In this document: piece after piece, positions 41,464 through 52,034 of the stretch
How the letters are laid out: each line of letters opens with the position of its first letter
How positions within the stretch are numbered: the stretch's first letter is position 1
Assembly: GCF_009712225.1 (NCBI RefSeq)
Contig: NZ_WASP01000003.1
Coordinates: 433,700-497,699 of the forward strand
Direction: 5' to 3'
Source: Desulfovibrio sp.
Lineage (GTDB): Bacteria > Desulfobacterota > Desulfovibrionia > Desulfovibrionales > Desulfovibrionaceae
Length of the DNA: 64,000 nucleotides
The notes under the pieces: generated by a model
Database searches by the model: none
What the model was told of the DNA's origin: nothing
Seen by the model: only the letters and a program-made list of their open reading frames with translations
Program-made: the position numbers and the translations under genes

Positions 41464-43557
41464 ATGAAATTGGGGCTGCTGAGCAAAATGCTGCTGTCTA
41501 TTCTGACTCCGGCAATTGCGGGCCTGCTGCTTGTGGCGGGCGTAAGCTACAAAATGTCTGAAGACATTCTGAGTGACCAGATAGTCAGCGATGCCAAGGC
41601 CCTCTTGCGTTGCCAAACCATTGGTCTGAACGCCATGCTAAACGTAATGGAAGAATCACTTTCCATGGTTGCCGCAGACAACCGGGTGCTTCTCTACCTT
41701 GATGCAGTCAACGACAAGATGCCCGAAGTCATGACGCGCACCCTTTTTGCAGATGCAGATGCCGCACTGAACAGCTTTGTGACGCTCAACTCAAAGTTTG
41801 AATTTTGCGGAATTGCAGGCCTTGAAGGCAAGGCCATAGCCCATCACCTTGCTGGAGAAAAAGGCCCCAGCAAATCAGTTGGGGTAAGCTTTACCGACCG
41901 CTTGTATTTTCAGCGCGGCATGCAGGGCCAAAAAACTGTTGTTGGCGTTGTGAGCAAAACTACTGGTAAAATTGCCACCATCATGGGCCTGCCCATCATA
42001 CGAAACGGCAAACCTGCGGGCATAGTATGGTCTGGCGTTGACAACGAAGACATGGCCAAAACAACCACAAACCAGATTGATTTTGGCGCGCGCGGCGGTA
42101 TATACGCCTACGACACCAAGGGTATAGTTATGCTGCACCGCGACCTCAAGGCCTTTGGCCGCGACGACAGCAAAAAGCCCTACATGGTCGAGGTGCTCAA
42201 AAACCCAGAGGGCATCGTCCACTTTGTTGGCGAAGACGGCCGCAATAAAACCATTTTTTACAAATCCATGCCCGAAGTGGGCTGGGTGCTTTGCCTCGAG
42301 ATGGACCGGGACGAAGTGTATACAGCAACACGCGTGATGCTTGGCAACTCAATGATGCTGACCCTTGCCAGCGCACTGATTGTTGGGCTGATCATCATTC
42401 TTGCCGCACGTGCCATTGCACGGCTGCTCAGGGGCATTTCGGGCATAGCCGGAGCAGTGGCCGAGGGCCGCCTTGAGGCCAATGCCAGCGAAAAAGCGCT
42501 GCTGGACGCGGCCACCAAGCGCCACGACGAATTCAGCACGCTGGCCGCTGGCATGGAAAACATGATTGGCAACATCAAAAATCTGCTGGCCGAAAGCGAA
42601 CAGAAAGCCAGAGACGCACAACAGGCGACCGAAGAGGCCCAAATTGCCACAACCCGTGCGGAAGAAGCGGCCCACAAGGCAGAAATCGCCAAGCGCGAAG
42701 GCATGCTGGCCGCTGCCGGGCAACTGGAAGAAGTAGTGGCCATCATTTCCACCGCCTCCAGCCAGCTGGCTTCACAGATTGCGCAGTCTGACGAAATTGC
42801 TGTCCAGTCGGCCCAACGCCTTGCCGAGGCAGCAACAGCCATGAATGAAATGAACTCCACCGTGCAGGAAGTGGCCCGCAACGCCTCGGCGGCATCTTCG
42901 GTTTCTGCAGAGACGCGCAGTAACGCTGAAAGCGGCGCAGGTATTGTTGAAAACGCCCTCAAGAGCATCGGGCAGGTACAAACCGTTTCGCTGGCTCTCA
43001 AGGACGACATGACCCGACTGAACCAGCATGCTCAGGCTATCACCCAGATCATGAACGTGATTTCGGACATCGCCGACCAGACCAACCTGCTTGCTCTCAA
43101 CGCCGCCATTGAGGCTGCACGCGCAGGTGATGCGGGTCGCGGTTTTGCCGTGGTGGCCGACGAGGTACGCAAGCTGGCCGAAAAGACCATGGCTTCCACC
43201 CACGATGTGGGCAACGCCATTGCGGCGATTCAGCAAAGTGCGGCACAGAGCGTCGCCGCCATGGACAATGCCCTTGTGGAGGTCAACACCGCCACGGAGT
43301 TTGCGAGCCAGTCGGGCGCGGCCCTGAGGGATATTGTGAACAATGTGGAGGCCACCGCCGATCAGGTCAGCGCCATTGCCACGGCCAGTGAACAGCAGTC
43401 TGCCGCAAGCGAAGAGATCAACCACTCCATCGTGCAGGTAAACGCCATGTCAGGGCAAACGGCCCAGGCCATGGGCGAAGCCACAAAGGCCGTAGCCGAT
43501 CTCGCCCAGCAGGCACGCCGACTTAGCGAACTCATTAACGCCATGAAGCACAGTTAG
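41464..43557 (+). CDS. methyl-accepting chemotaxis protein (Cache sensor)
   Basis: The protein is 697 residues, the same length as the chemoreceptor at 33685-35778. N-terminus [23 protein letters not shown] contains TM1. The periplasmic Cache domain has [23 protein letters not shown]2 is followed by HAMP and the signalling domain with [33 protein letters not shown] precedes the ATG at 41464. The sensor domains of the two differ more than the signalling domains, so they probably see different ligands. Confidence 0.92.
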   Translation: MKLGLLSKMLLSILTPAIAGLLLVAGVSYKMSEDILSDQIVSDAKALLRCQTIGLNAMLNVMEESLSMVAADNRVLLYLDAVNDKMPEVMTRTLFADADAALNSFVTLNSKFEFCGIAGLEGKAIAHHLAGEKGPSKSVGVSFTDRLYFQRGMQGQKTVVGVVSKTTGKIATIMGLPIIRNGKPAGIVWSGVDNEDMAKTTTNQIDFGARGGIYAYDTKGIVMLHRDLKAFGRDDSKKPYMVEVLKNPEGIVHFVGEDGRNKTIFYKSMPEVGWVLCLEMDRDEVYTATRVMLGNSMMLTLASALIVGLIIILAARAIARLLRGISGIAGAVAEGRLEANASEKALLDAATKRHDEFSTLAAGMENMIGNIKNLLAESEQKARDAQQATEEAQIATTRAEEAAHKAEIAKREGMLAAAGQLEEVVAIISTASSQLASQIAQSDEIAVQSAQRLAEAATAMNEMNSTVQEVARNASAASSVSAETRSNAESGAGIVENALKSIGQVQTVSLALKDDMTRLNQHAQAITQIMNVISDIADQTNLLALNAAIEAARAGDAGRGFAVVADEVRKLAEKTMASTHDVGNAIAAIQQSAAQSVAAMDNALVEVNTATEFASQSGAALRDIVNNVEATADQVSAIATASEQQSAASEEINHSIVQVNAMSGQTAQAMGEATKAVADLAQQARRLSELINAMKHS

Positions 43558-43617
43558 CCTGACGACGGCAGGCGCGCCCAAGCTCGCCGGTTGCCACGAG
43601 AACTGACTGAAAAACCG

Positions 43618-43653
43618 TCCCCCGGCAGGTTCCCCGAACCGCCGGGGGATTTT
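43618..43653 (+). terminator. terminator of the chemoreceptor gene
   Basis: TCCCCCGGC pairs with GCCGGGGGA over a 14-nt loop and is followed by TTTT. The remaining 250 bp up to the lolC start show no gene I can support. Confidence 0.82.
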
Positions 43654-43904
43654 GCAAACAAAGCAGCCTCATGCCCAGCACACCGCCACCAGCACACACA
43701 AATCTGCACGCAATTTTGCCGCGGTTTTTCTGCCAGTTGCGCTCATGGACAATGCTGGCAGTACGTTGGACATCCCCCCCGCCGTTTCATACGCCAATCG
43801 GGCTGACAGAGGGCAGCTGCACCCTCGGTGGTGGCAAGGGCGGGCTCAGACAAATGCCGCAATATCTAAAATATCTCTTGAATATCCGGGCAAGGTGGGA
43901 CAAT

Positions 43905-45140
43905 ATGCGGCAAATGTCATTCGAACTATTTGTCGCCCTGCGCTACCTCTTTTCGAGGCGAAAGCAGACATTCATTTACATCATATCCATCATGTCCATT
44001 CTGGGCGTGGCTATTGGCGTTGGCGCGCTGGTAGTGGTGCTTGGCGTATACAACGGCCTCACCACCGACATGCGCGACAAAATTCTGGGGGCCAATGCCC
44101 ATGCCATTGTCATGTCCTATATTCCTTCGGCCTTTGAGAACCGCAGCGATCTGCTTGACCGCGTGCGTTCTGTCAAAGGAGTGACCGGAGCAACCCCCTT
44201 CATCTACACCGAGGTCATGCTCTCTGCCGGTGGCGGGGTTAAGGGCGTAGTGTTGCGCGGTATCGACCCGCAGTCGGCTCCTGCCGTGCTCTCCATGCTG
44301 CGCCAGATGCGCACGGGTACTGCCGCAGACCTTGAACGCGAAGGCACACCGGGGCTCATTATTGGCGAGGAGCTCGCCAAGCGTCTGGGCCTTGGCATGG
44401 GTAGCCGCGTCAATCTGCTCTCGCCATCCGGGCAAAAAACCACTTCGGGCTACGCTCCGCGCGTGCGCCCTTTTGAGGTGGTGGGCATTTTCAAAACCGG
44501 CATGTTCGAGTACGATTCGTCGCTGGGCTTTGTTACCCTTGGCGCCGCACGCGATGTACTGGGTCTGCCCGAAAACTACCTTTCCGGCGTGGAGCTGACG
44601 GTAGACGACGTATACAAGGCCGACAAGATTTCGGCCCTTGTTTCTACCGAACTGGGCTCGCCCTTTTATGTGCGCTCGTGGATGGAAATGAACGCCAACC
44701 TCTTTGCGGCGCTCAAGCTCGAAAAGATCGGCATGTTCATTCTGCTGGCCATGGTGGTGCTGATTGGTTCATTCTCCATTGTCACAACCCTGGTCATGCT
44801 GGTCATGGAAAAAACGCGCGACATTGCCATCATGATGTCCATGGGCGCAACCAGCAGCATGATACGGCGTATTTTCATGTTTCAGGGAACCATTATCGGC
44901 GTTATTGGCACGCTGCTTGGCTATGTGCTGGGCCTTTCGCTCGGCTGGCTGCTCAAGCGCTACCAGTTCATCAAACTGCCCGAAAATGTCTATACACTGG
45001 ATCATTTGCCCATTATCATCAGCCTCTCCGATGTGCTGATCATTGGAGCCAGCGCCATGCTGCTGTGCTTTCTGGCCACCCTTTACCCGGCCCGCCAGGC
45101 CTCGCGCCTGCAACCGGCAGAAGCCCTGCGCTACGAATAG
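43905..45140 (+). CDS. lolC: lipoprotein-releasing ABC transporter permease LolC/E
   Basis: The protein is 411 residues, the usual LolC/E length. It has one N-terminal TM (IYIISIMSILGVAIGVGALVVVLGV), a large periplasmic domain, and three C-terminal TMs (FILLAMVVLIGSFSIVTTLVMLV, then MFQGTIIGVIGTLLGYVLGL, and a last span ending in YPARQASRLQPAEALRYE). It extracts lipoproteins from the inner membrane for LolA. The start at 43905 has AGGTGG upstream; ATG 43914 is an alternative. The gene is followed directly by lolD and bamA. There is no second permease, so it may work as a homodimer (LolF type). Confidence 0.9.
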   Translation: MRQMSFELFVALRYLFSRRKQTFIYIISIMSILGVAIGVGALVVVLGVYNGLTTDMRDKILGANAHAIVMSYIPSAFENRSDLLDRVRSVKGVTGATPFIYTEVMLSAGGGVKGVVLRGIDPQSAPAVLSMLRQMRTGTAADLEREGTPGLIIGEELAKRLGLGMGSRVNLLSPSGQKTTSGYAPRVRPFEVVGIFKTGMFEYDSSLGFVTLGAARDVLGLPENYLSGVELTVDDVYKADKISALVSTELGSPFYVRSWMEMNANLFAALKLEKIGMFILLAMVVLIGSFSIVTTLVMLVMEKTRDIAIMMSMGATSSMIRRIFMFQGTIIGVIGTLLGYVLGLSLGWLLKRYQFIKLPENVYTLDHLPIIISLSDVLIIGASAMLLCFLATLYPARQASRLQPAEALRYE

Positions 45141-45142
45141 CC

Positions 45143-45829
45143 ATGTCAGCACTCTACACTTTTTCAAATGTGGGCAAAAAATTTGCCACGGCCAGCGAAG
45201 ATATCGAGATTATCAAGGATATCAGCCTGGTTGTGGAAGAAGGCGAGATGCTCGCCATAGTCGGACAGTCCGGTTCCGGCAAGAGCACCCTCTTGCATCT
45301 TATGGGTGCTCTTGATACTCCAAGTTCGGGCGAGATATGTTTTGAAGGGCGCAACATGGCGCTCATGAGCGCTGACCAGAAAGCGGCTTTTCGCAACAAA
45401 ACTCTGGGCTTCGTTTTTCAATTTCATCATCTGCTGCCGGAATTTTCTGCTCTGGAAAACGTGGCAATGCCGGCTATAATCGGCGGTGCGAGCCAACGCT
45501 CTGTCATGACCCGTGCGCGAGAAATGCTTGATCGCGTGGGCCTTTCGGCGCGTATGGACAGCAAGATTGCCACACTCTCGGGCGGTGAACGCCAGCGGGT
45601 TGCCATTGCACGCGCGGTTTTTATGCGACCGCGCGTTCTGTTGGCTGATGAACCCACCGGCAATCTGGATGAAGTTACCGGAGCGCAGGTGGGCGAACTG
45701 ATGAACGAACTCAACCGTGAATTGGGCATGACCCTCGTAGTGGTTACACACAACCGAGAGCTGGCCGCAGGTATGGGCAGAACCCTGGAACTGAAAGCGG
45801 GGACCTTGTATGAGAAGAATTTTGAATAA
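45143..45829 (+). CDS. lolD: lipoprotein-releasing ABC transporter ATP-binding protein LolD
   Basis: The protein is 228 residues. It has Walker A GQSGSGKSTLL, the Q-loop region GFVFQFHHLLPEFSALENV, signature LSGGERQRVAIARA, Walker B VLLADEPTG and the switch His in VVTHN. It powers lipoprotein release with the permease encoded 2 nt upstream. Its last 20 bases overlap the bamA start, so expression is coupled with outer-membrane assembly. Confidence 0.93.
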   Translation: MSALYTFSNVGKKFATASEDIEIIKDISLVVEEGEMLAIVGQSGSGKSTLLHLMGALDTPSSGEICFEGRNMALMSADQKAAFRNKTLGFVFQFHHLLPEFSALENVAMPAIIGGASQRSVMTRAREMLDRVGLSARMDSKIATLSGGERQRVAIARAVFMRPRVLLADEPTGNLDEVTGAQVGELMNELNRELGMTLVVVTHNRELAAGMGRTLELKAGTLYEKNFE

Positions 45830-48575
45830 CGTGCTGTGCAAAGCTCTGTGCCTTGCCCTGCTGGCCTGCGCCACCCTGGCGCTTTCGGGTGGAGCCATGG
45901 CGGCGGAAGGCCCCCTTGTGCTTGTTTTGCCCTTTCAGGTGAATGCCGGGCCAGAACTGCCCAACGCTTCACAAGATCTGCCGCAGATGATCGCCGATCA
46001 GCTGGGGCAGAACGGCATGCGTGCCGTGCCCATGGCTACGGCGCGCCAGTTGCAGCGCAGCAGTGGTGAAACACTGGATATTGCCACCGCGCGCGAGCTT
46101 GGCCGCAAGGCCGGTGCCCGCCTGGTCATTTACGGCAAGTTTAACCAGCTTGGTCAGGGCTTCTCCATGGACACGCGCATTGTGCCTGTCTACTCTGGTG
46201 ATGCCGTACCTGCTGGCTTTGAGCGCAATTCGCTCACTGCCCTGAGCGAATGTACCTCCGCCCTTGCCAAGCGCGCCTCCGAGGTTGCCAACCCCGCCAC
46301 TGCTGCAGAGGCGACTCCCAAGAAGCCCGACGGTCCCGCCACTCTGGTTCCCATGGGTACGCCCACTTCTGCCCACGGCGGCCTGGCCGACGTGCAGGTG
46401 CGCGGCATGAAGGTGCTTGATCCCGATACCGTGCTCATGCGTCTTACCATCCGCAAGGGCGACACCCCCGATGCCACGGCCATCAACGAAGAAGTCAAAC
46501 GCATCTGGGATATGGGCTATTTCAGCGACGTTCAGGCTACCCTTGAAGGCAACGTGCTTGTCTTCACTGTGGTGGAAAAGCCCCGTATCGACAATATCGT
46601 GATTGAAGGCTCGGACAAGGTCAGCAAGGACGACGTGCTTGCTGCCATGGGCACAAAAAGCGGTAGCGTTCTGAACGAACAGGTGCTCTCGGACGACCTG
46701 CAGAAGGTCACCGAACTGTACCACAAAGAAGGCTTCTACCTTGCCAAGGTGAACTACCGCCTCGAAGACCGCCAGGGTGGTCGTGGTGCGGTACTTGTGC
46801 TCAGCGTCAAGGAAGGCAACAAGCTTTACATCAAGGATGTCAAGATCGAGGGCATTTCCAAGCTCGACCGTGGCGACCTTGACAAATACATGGCCCTCAA
46901 GCCACGCGGCATTTTCTCGTGGCTGACCGGCACGGGCGTGCTCAAGGACGAATACCTCGAACGCGACACCAACGCCATCGCCGCCTACGGTCTTAACGAA
47001 GGCTACGTTGACATTCAGGTGGCAGCGCCCACTGTTGATTACCGTGATGACGGTATCTACATCACCTTCAACGTGCATGAAGGCCCGCGCTACAATGTGC
47101 GCGACGTGGTCTTTGCCGGTGATGTTATCGACAGCGAAGACAAGATGCTTGAAGTTGTCCAGATGGACGACTGGAAGCAGTCCGACAAGCATTTTTCGCT
47201 CACCGTCATGCAGGAAGATTCCAAGCGCCTGACCGACTATTATGCCGACTACGGCTATGCCTTTGCCGAAGTGGACACCAAGGTGGTCAAGGCTGACGAC
47301 GGCAGCGATCAGGTGGATGTGGGCTACATCGTCACCAAGAAGCAGAAGGTCTTCATTCGCCGCCTTTCTGTTGAAGGCAACAACAAGACCCGCGACAACG
47401 TCATCCTGCGCGAAATGCGTCTGGGCGACGGCGACATGTACGAAGGCGCCAAACTGCGCCGCTCCAACGAGCGCCTCAACCGCCTGCGCTTCTTCTCTGC
47501 TGTGGACATGGAGTTGATCCCCACTGACAAGGAAGACGAAGTCGACCTGAAGGTGAAGGTCAAGGAAACCAACACCGGCGCTATCATGGGCGGTATCGGT
47601 TATTCCTCATACTATGACGTGGGCGTAACTGCCTCCATCATGGAACGCAATCTCTTTGGTCGCGGCTACTGGCTGCAGCTGCAGGGCTTCTTCTCCTGGC
47701 GTCGCACATCGGGCGTGCTGTCCTTTACCAACCCGCGCCTGTACGACACCGAGCTTTCTATCGGTAACGACCTGTACTACACCCACGATTACTGGGATAA
47801 CTTTACCAAGGACACCGTGGGCGACACCATCCGCCTTTCGTACCCCCTTGGTGAATTCACCAGCATTGGCGGCGGTTACCGCCTTGAACGCTACACCCTC
47901 TATGATGTGGACGACAACTCTTCGCCCTATATCCGCGATTACAAGGGTGTCAACTGGACAAGCGCCATTTCGGGCCGTATCCTTCGTGATACGACTGACT
48001 CAAAGGAACGTCCCACCAAGGGTACCATTGCCCGTCTGTGGGGTGAATACGGCGGCGGCGGCCTTGGCGGTACCGACAACTTTATCAAGACTGTAGCCGA
48101 CTGGCAGGGCTTCTGGTCCTTCAACCCGCAGAACACCGTGCATGTGCGTGGCCGTCTCGGTGGCGTGTTCCAGAATACCGACTCCAAGGTGCCTGTGTTC
48201 GAACGCTTCTGGGTTGGTGGCATGGATACCATCCGCGGCTATTCGTTCTCCGACCTTTCGCCCCGCGACTACAAGTACAACGGCGACCAGATCGGTGGCG
48301 ACCGCATGGGCGTTGCCAACTTTGAATACATCTGGACCTTCCAGAAGGATCTGGGCCTTGCCCTGGTTCCCTTCTTTGATGCCGGCTACAACATTGACAG
48401 CAAGACCATGGGCGGCAAGCTCGACAAGTACATCGTGTGCTCCACAGGTCTTGAACTGCGCTGGCGTTCGCCCATGGGCGACCTGCGTATCGCCTACGGT
48501 ATTCCGCTTGTGCAGGACTACGACAAAGAACGTGAATCCGGTCGCGTAGAATTCAGTATGGGCCAGTTCTTCTAG
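45810..48575 (+). CDS. bamA: BamA outer membrane assembly factor with an extra N-terminal domain
   Basis: The protein is 921 residues, about 110 more than typical. A signal peptide ends near residue 32. Residues about 34-150 form an additional domain (GPLVLVLPFQVNAGPELPNA, then IADQLGQNGMRAV and ARLVIYGKF) that resembles TolB-N or FlgO-like folds and is not part of standard BamA. Five POTRA domains follow from about 195, then the 16-strand barrel, with TIRGYSF in place of the usual VRGF of loop 6 and a terminal Phe. It inserts beta-barrel proteins such as the porin. The start overlaps lolD by 20 nt with GGGGA upstream. Confidence 0.95.
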   Translation: MRRILNNVLCKALCLALLACATLALSGGAMAAEGPLVLVLPFQVNAGPELPNASQDLPQMIADQLGQNGMRAVPMATARQLQRSSGETLDIATARELGRKAGARLVIYGKFNQLGQGFSMDTRIVPVYSGDAVPAGFERNSLTALSECTSALAKRASEVANPATAAEATPKKPDGPATLVPMGTPTSAHGGLADVQVRGMKVLDPDTVLMRLTIRKGDTPDATAINEEVKRIWDMGYFSDVQATLEGNVLVFTVVEKPRIDNIVIEGSDKVSKDDVLAAMGTKSGSVLNEQVLSDDLQKVTELYHKEGFYLAKVNYRLEDRQGGRGAVLVLSVKEGNKLYIKDVKIEGISKLDRGDLDKYMALKPRGIFSWLTGTGVLKDEYLERDTNAIAAYGLNEGYVDIQVAAPTVDYRDDGIYITFNVHEGPRYNVRDVVFAGDVIDSEDKMLEVVQMDDWKQSDKHFSLTVMQEDSKRLTDYYADYGYAFAEVDTKVVKADDGSDQVDVGYIVTKKQKVFIRRLSVEGNNKTRDNVILREMRLGDGDMYEGAKLRRSNERLNRLRFFSAVDMELIPTDKEDEVDLKVKVKETNTGAIMGGIGYSSYYDVGVTASIMERNLFGRGYWLQLQGFFSWRRTSGVLSFTNPRLYDTELSIGNDLYYTHDYWDNFTKDTVGDTIRLSYPLGEFTSIGGGYRLERYTLYDVDDNSSPYIRDYKGVNWTSAISGRILRDTTDSKERPTKGTIARLWGEYGGGGLGGTDNFIKTVADWQGFWSFNPQNTVHVRGRLGGVFQNTDSKVPVFERFWVGGMDTIRGYSFSDLSPRDYKYNGDQIGGDRMGVANFEYIWTFQKDLGLALVPFFDAGYNIDSKTMGGKLDKYIVCSTGLELRWRSPMGDLRIAYGIPLVQDYDKERESGRVEFSMGQFF

Positions 48576-48611
48576 TACTTGGCTCAAAGCCGCTGCGGCG
48601 GTTCATATTCG

Positions 48612-48648
48612 GCGCGCCGGAAGCACAGTTGATGTGCATCCGGCGCGC
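48612..48648 (+). terminator. GC-rich hairpin after bamA
   Basis: GCGCGCCGGA pairs with TCCGGCGCGC, with an inner GCAC/GTGC pair. The T-run after it is weak (TGCCTGTTT). Confidence 0.5.
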
Positions 48649-48782
48649 TGCCTGTTTACTGGCAAAGGTTTAAACGCATGTGCATGAGCCGCTGCGTATC
48701 TGTGGCATGCAATATGCTAAACATTCACCGTCAGCATCATTAGACGTCAAATTATTGTCACAACCAGGCAAAAGGAAATACC

Positions 48783-51266
48783 GTGGCCGGAAAATCACCC
48801 CAGCCCAAGGCTTCCGAAAAAGTTGGCAGCAACAACATGCGCAGGCTTGCACCTCCGCTTGCCTTTCTTGCTGCCCTGTGCCTGATGGTGGTGTGTTTTT
48901 ACGATTCCGGCTACACATCGCTGCCCCCCACGGGCAAGCGTTATGATCTGGCAAAGGCCAGCATTGATACACTGCGACAGGATGAAAAGCGCTCCGGGCA
49001 ACGTGAACCATGGGAGAATCTGGCGGCGGAATTCCGCGCCATATACGATGCCGACCCCGGCTGGCCCAACCGCCCTGCCGCCTTGTTCCGTGCAGCAGAA
49101 AGCCTTGAGGAACTGGCCCGTCGCTCTTTTGCCAAAGCCGACGCCAAGAAGGCCATTGAATGTTACGAGGCCGTTGCCCAGCGCCATGCAGACAGCCGCC
49201 TTGCCGACGACGCCCTGTTCCGTGCTGCCAAGCTGCGCGCCGCCTGGCTCAAGGACGACAAGGGCGCCCTGGCCCTGCTGGAACGCATAAAAACGCAATA
49301 TCCCAAGGGCGACATGCTCCCCGAGGCACTGGCACTCGAAAAGACCCTTCAGGCTGCTGCCAACGGTCGCACTGCACCAGAAGCGCGCCAGGTTTCCAGC
49401 ACTGACGGCAAGGAGCCCAAGGACGAGGCCGCCCCTGCCAAATCTGCCCCTACCGCTGCCAATGCACAGAACAGCACAGCAGATACAGCTGCCGCCCAGA
49501 TTGCCAAGGCCAGCGCCCAGCAGCCACTGCCTCAGGCCGATCTGCTGCCCCGCTACCGCGACGCCAAGGCCAAGATGGAAGCCCTGCGTACAGACAAGGT
49601 TCGCTCATGCTGGCGGCAACCGTGGGAAGAGCTCACGGCCGAATTTCTCCGAATCTATCTGAGCCGCAAAGACTGGGCCATCTCGCCCGGAGCATTGTAC
49701 CGCGCAGCAACAAGTCAGGAGGCTCTCTCCGACTGTTCCCACCTTTCGGATGAATACCGTCAGGCGCGTGACCTGTACCTCAAACTGGCGCAGGAATTCC
49801 CCAAGAGCGCTCTCGCGGACGACGCCCTGCTACGCGCCGCAACCATCGATGCCGACCATCTCAACCAGCAGGGGGTGGCTCTGGAATTGCTGGACGCCAT
49901 CATGGCCTTGTATTCTGGCGGGGATAAAACCACAGAAGCCCAGGCACTGCGCAGCCGTCTTACAGGTGCGCCAGCTGCCACCCCAACTGCCAACGCAGGT
50001 GCCGCGCAGACCCCAGCAGACAAGACAGCTGCCCAACCAGTTGCCAAGCCTGTGGTGCAGGCTCTCTCATGGAATTCGCTGAGCAAGAACAGCGTGGAGA
50101 TCGTGCTGGAGTTGAGCGCGCCAGCCCGCTACACCGCCAGGCTCAACGGTTCTGACTCAAAGGCAAAAAACAGGATAGGTCAGGCGTCTCTCCAGTTGGC
50201 GCTGGAAAATGCAACAGTTGAAAAAGATGTACGCAAGGGTGTGAACATACGCGGTAGCCTCTTCAAGGGCATGAGCGTCAGCAGCGGCAAGAGCGGCGAA
50301 ACAGTGCTCAACTTCAATTTTCAGGATGCGCGCCGCTTTGACACCCGCGTGGAATCAAACCCCTGCCGCATCATTGTGCGTGTTGCCAGTGGATCAACCC
50401 AGTTGCCTCCAGTCAGCAACAGCAAGGCCGGGTTTGCCGAAAACCAGTCCGACGACCAGAACCAGCAGTCTGTGGCCAGCAACGGCACTACACCTGCCGA
50501 GCCGCCTTCTCCCCGCCTCGTGCGCGACATGGCCCGCCAGCTGGGTCTGACAGTACGCACGGTATTCATCGATGCCGGACACGGTGGACGCGACCCCGGT
50601 ACCAACCACAACAATGTGCTTGAGCGCGCCGTATCCCTTGATGTGGCCCTCACCCTTGGCCGCCTGCTTGAGGCCAACGGGCTTGATGTGGTCTACAGCC
50701 GCACTGCCGACAAAAGCGTTTCGCTGCGCGACCGCACCGCCATGGCCAATGCCGCCGGTGCCGACCTGTTTGTTTCCATACACGTCAACGCCAACGACGA
50801 CGCCTCGGTACAGGGCTTTGAAACATATTATCTCGACATTGCCAGCAACCCTGAAGCAGCTCGTCTGGCCACGCTTGAAAACGCCGATGGCGAGCACAGG
50901 CTCGGCGATATGCAAAAAATGCTGGCCGATGTCATGCTCAACGCACGCGTGGATGAATCGCGCCACCTTGCACAGGATATACAGCGCCTTGCGCAGTTCC
51001 GCTTTAAGCGTCGGCAGTTCGAAACAAAAGACAACGGCATCAAGTCTGCACCCTTTCTTGTGTTACTTGGCGCGCAGATGCCTGCCGTGCTGGTGGAAAT
51101 TGGCTATTGCACCAACAGGGAAGAAGCGGCACGGCTGCTCACACCCAAGTATCGCATGACCCTGGCCGAGGGGCTGGCCGAAGGCATCCTGGCCTACAAG
51201 GACAGGCTTCTCAAGCGCCGGACAGTCCAGAATTCCTTGACGCAAGAAGGCGCTGGTGCTATGTGA
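48783..51266 (+). CDS. N-acetylmuramoyl-L-alanine amidase, AmiC type, with duplicated N-terminal domain
   Basis: The protein is 827 residues from a GTG start with AAAGGA upstream. Residues 24-40 are a signal-anchor or signal peptide. Two related helical repeats occur at about 52-190 and 257-393; both contain a Trp-Glu-x-Leu-x-Ala-Glu-Phe step and Ala-Asp-Asp-Ala-Leu. Ala-rich linkers (196-250, 396-425) separate the parts. An AMIN domain lies at about 427-540. The amidase_3 domain starts at about 590 with catalytic zinc ligands H600 (DAGHGG), E614 and H667, and the C-terminal Glu in VLVEIGYCTN. It cuts the peptide stem from murein during cell separation. The long N-terminal part is unusual. 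Confidence 0.92.
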   Translation: MAGKSPQPKASEKVGSNNMRRLAPPLAFLAALCLMVVCFYDSGYTSLPPTGKRYDLAKASIDTLRQDEKRSGQREPWENLAAEFRAIYDADPGWPNRPAALFRAAESLEELARRSFAKADAKKAIECYEAVAQRHADSRLADDALFRAAKLRAAWLKDDKGALALLERIKTQYPKGDMLPEALALEKTLQAAANGRTAPEARQVSSTDGKEPKDEAAPAKSAPTAANAQNSTADTAAAQIAKASAQQPLPQADLLPRYRDAKAKMEALRTDKVRSCWRQPWEELTAEFLRIYLSRKDWAISPGALYRAATSQEALSDCSHLSDEYRQARDLYLKLAQEFPKSALADDALLRAATIDADHLNQQGVALELLDAIMALYSGGDKTTEAQALRSRLTGAPAATPTANAGAAQTPADKTAAQPVAKPVVQALSWNSLSKNSVEIVLELSAPARYTARLNGSDSKAKNRIGQASLQLALENATVEKDVRKGVNIRGSLFKGMSVSSGKSGETVLNFNFQDARRFDTRVESNPCRIIVRVASGSTQLPPVSNSKAGFAENQSDDQNQQSVASNGTTPAEPPSPRLVRDMARQLGLTVRTVFIDAGHGGRDPGTNHNNVLERAVSLDVALTLGRLLEANGLDVVYSRTADKSVSLRDRTAMANAAGADLFVSIHVNANDDASVQGFETYYLDIASNPEAARLATLENADGEHRLGDMQKMLADVMLNARVDESRHLAQDIQRLAQFRFKRRQFETKDNGIKSAPFLVLLGAQMPAVLVEIGYCTNREEAARLLTPKYRMTLAEGLAEGILAYKDRLLKRRTVQNSLTQEGAGAM

Positions 51267-51466
51267 GGCAAGTAATTTCAACTACGTGTTTTTAGGCTGT
51301 ATCATAGCAAATAACTGTTTATTCGCACTCCGCAGATAGTTATGGCTGTTTTGCAAAATGTAGTACATAGTTGCAGACAGCAGAGGCATCTTCTCTTACG
51401 GCGCGCGGGTCATCCCAGTTCCGCAAGGACGACATAACAAATCAGCATTGGGGAAGGAGAACTTTC

Positions 51467-52012
51467 ATGCGCAAGGTTTTGATGACGGCTGTTGCGGTTG
51501 GCTTGTTGCTTGCCGGACAAGTCTATGCTGCTGACGGCGGCGCCGTGCCCGCAGCCAAGATCGGTGTTGTTGACATGCAGACCGTGGCGACGCAGAGCGT
51601 CCCCGCGCAGGCCGCCAAAACAACAATGGAAAACAAGTTCGGTTCTGAACGCAACGAACTTGAAAAGCAGGGCGAAGCGCTGAAGAAAAAGGCCGAAGCT
51701 CTGAAGAACCCCAAGGCCAGCGAAGAAAAGAAGCTGGACTTCATCCGTTCCAAGCAGGATCTGGACCAGAAAACCCGCAATTTCCTGCGCAAGGTTGAAC
51801 AGGAAGAAGTGAAGCTTCGCCAAGACATGGTTACCCTTGTCTTCAGCGCCACCTACGAAGTCGCCCGCGCCAAGGGCTTCAACTTTGTTGTGGACGTCAC
51901 CGCCGGTGGCGTGCTGTACGCCGACCAGTCCATGGACCTGACCCAGGACGTGCTGGCCGAAGTGAACAAGATCTACAAAGAAAAAGCCAATGAAAAGGGC
52001 GGCAAAAAATAA
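51467..52012 (+). CDS. skp: OmpH/Skp family periplasmic chaperone
   Basis: The protein is 181 residues. A signal peptide ends near VYAA. Then comes AKIGVVDMQTVATQSVPAQAA, the Skp/OmpH start, followed by a long charged coiled-coil region (KKKAEALKNPKASEEKKL onwards). It chaperones outer membrane proteins on the way to BamA. GGAAGGAG precedes the start. It is followed by a strong terminator. Confidence 0.92.
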   Translation: MRKVLMTAVAVGLLLAGQVYAADGGAVPAAKIGVVDMQTVATQSVPAQAAKTTMENKFGSERNELEKQGEALKKKAEALKNPKASEEKKLDFIRSKQDLDQKTRNFLRKVEQEEVKLRQDMVTLVFSATYEVARAKGFNFVVDVTAGGVLYADQSMDLTQDVLAEVNKIYKEKANEKGGKK

Positions 52013-52034
52013 CGCCCTCTGCCGGTAAATTCTC

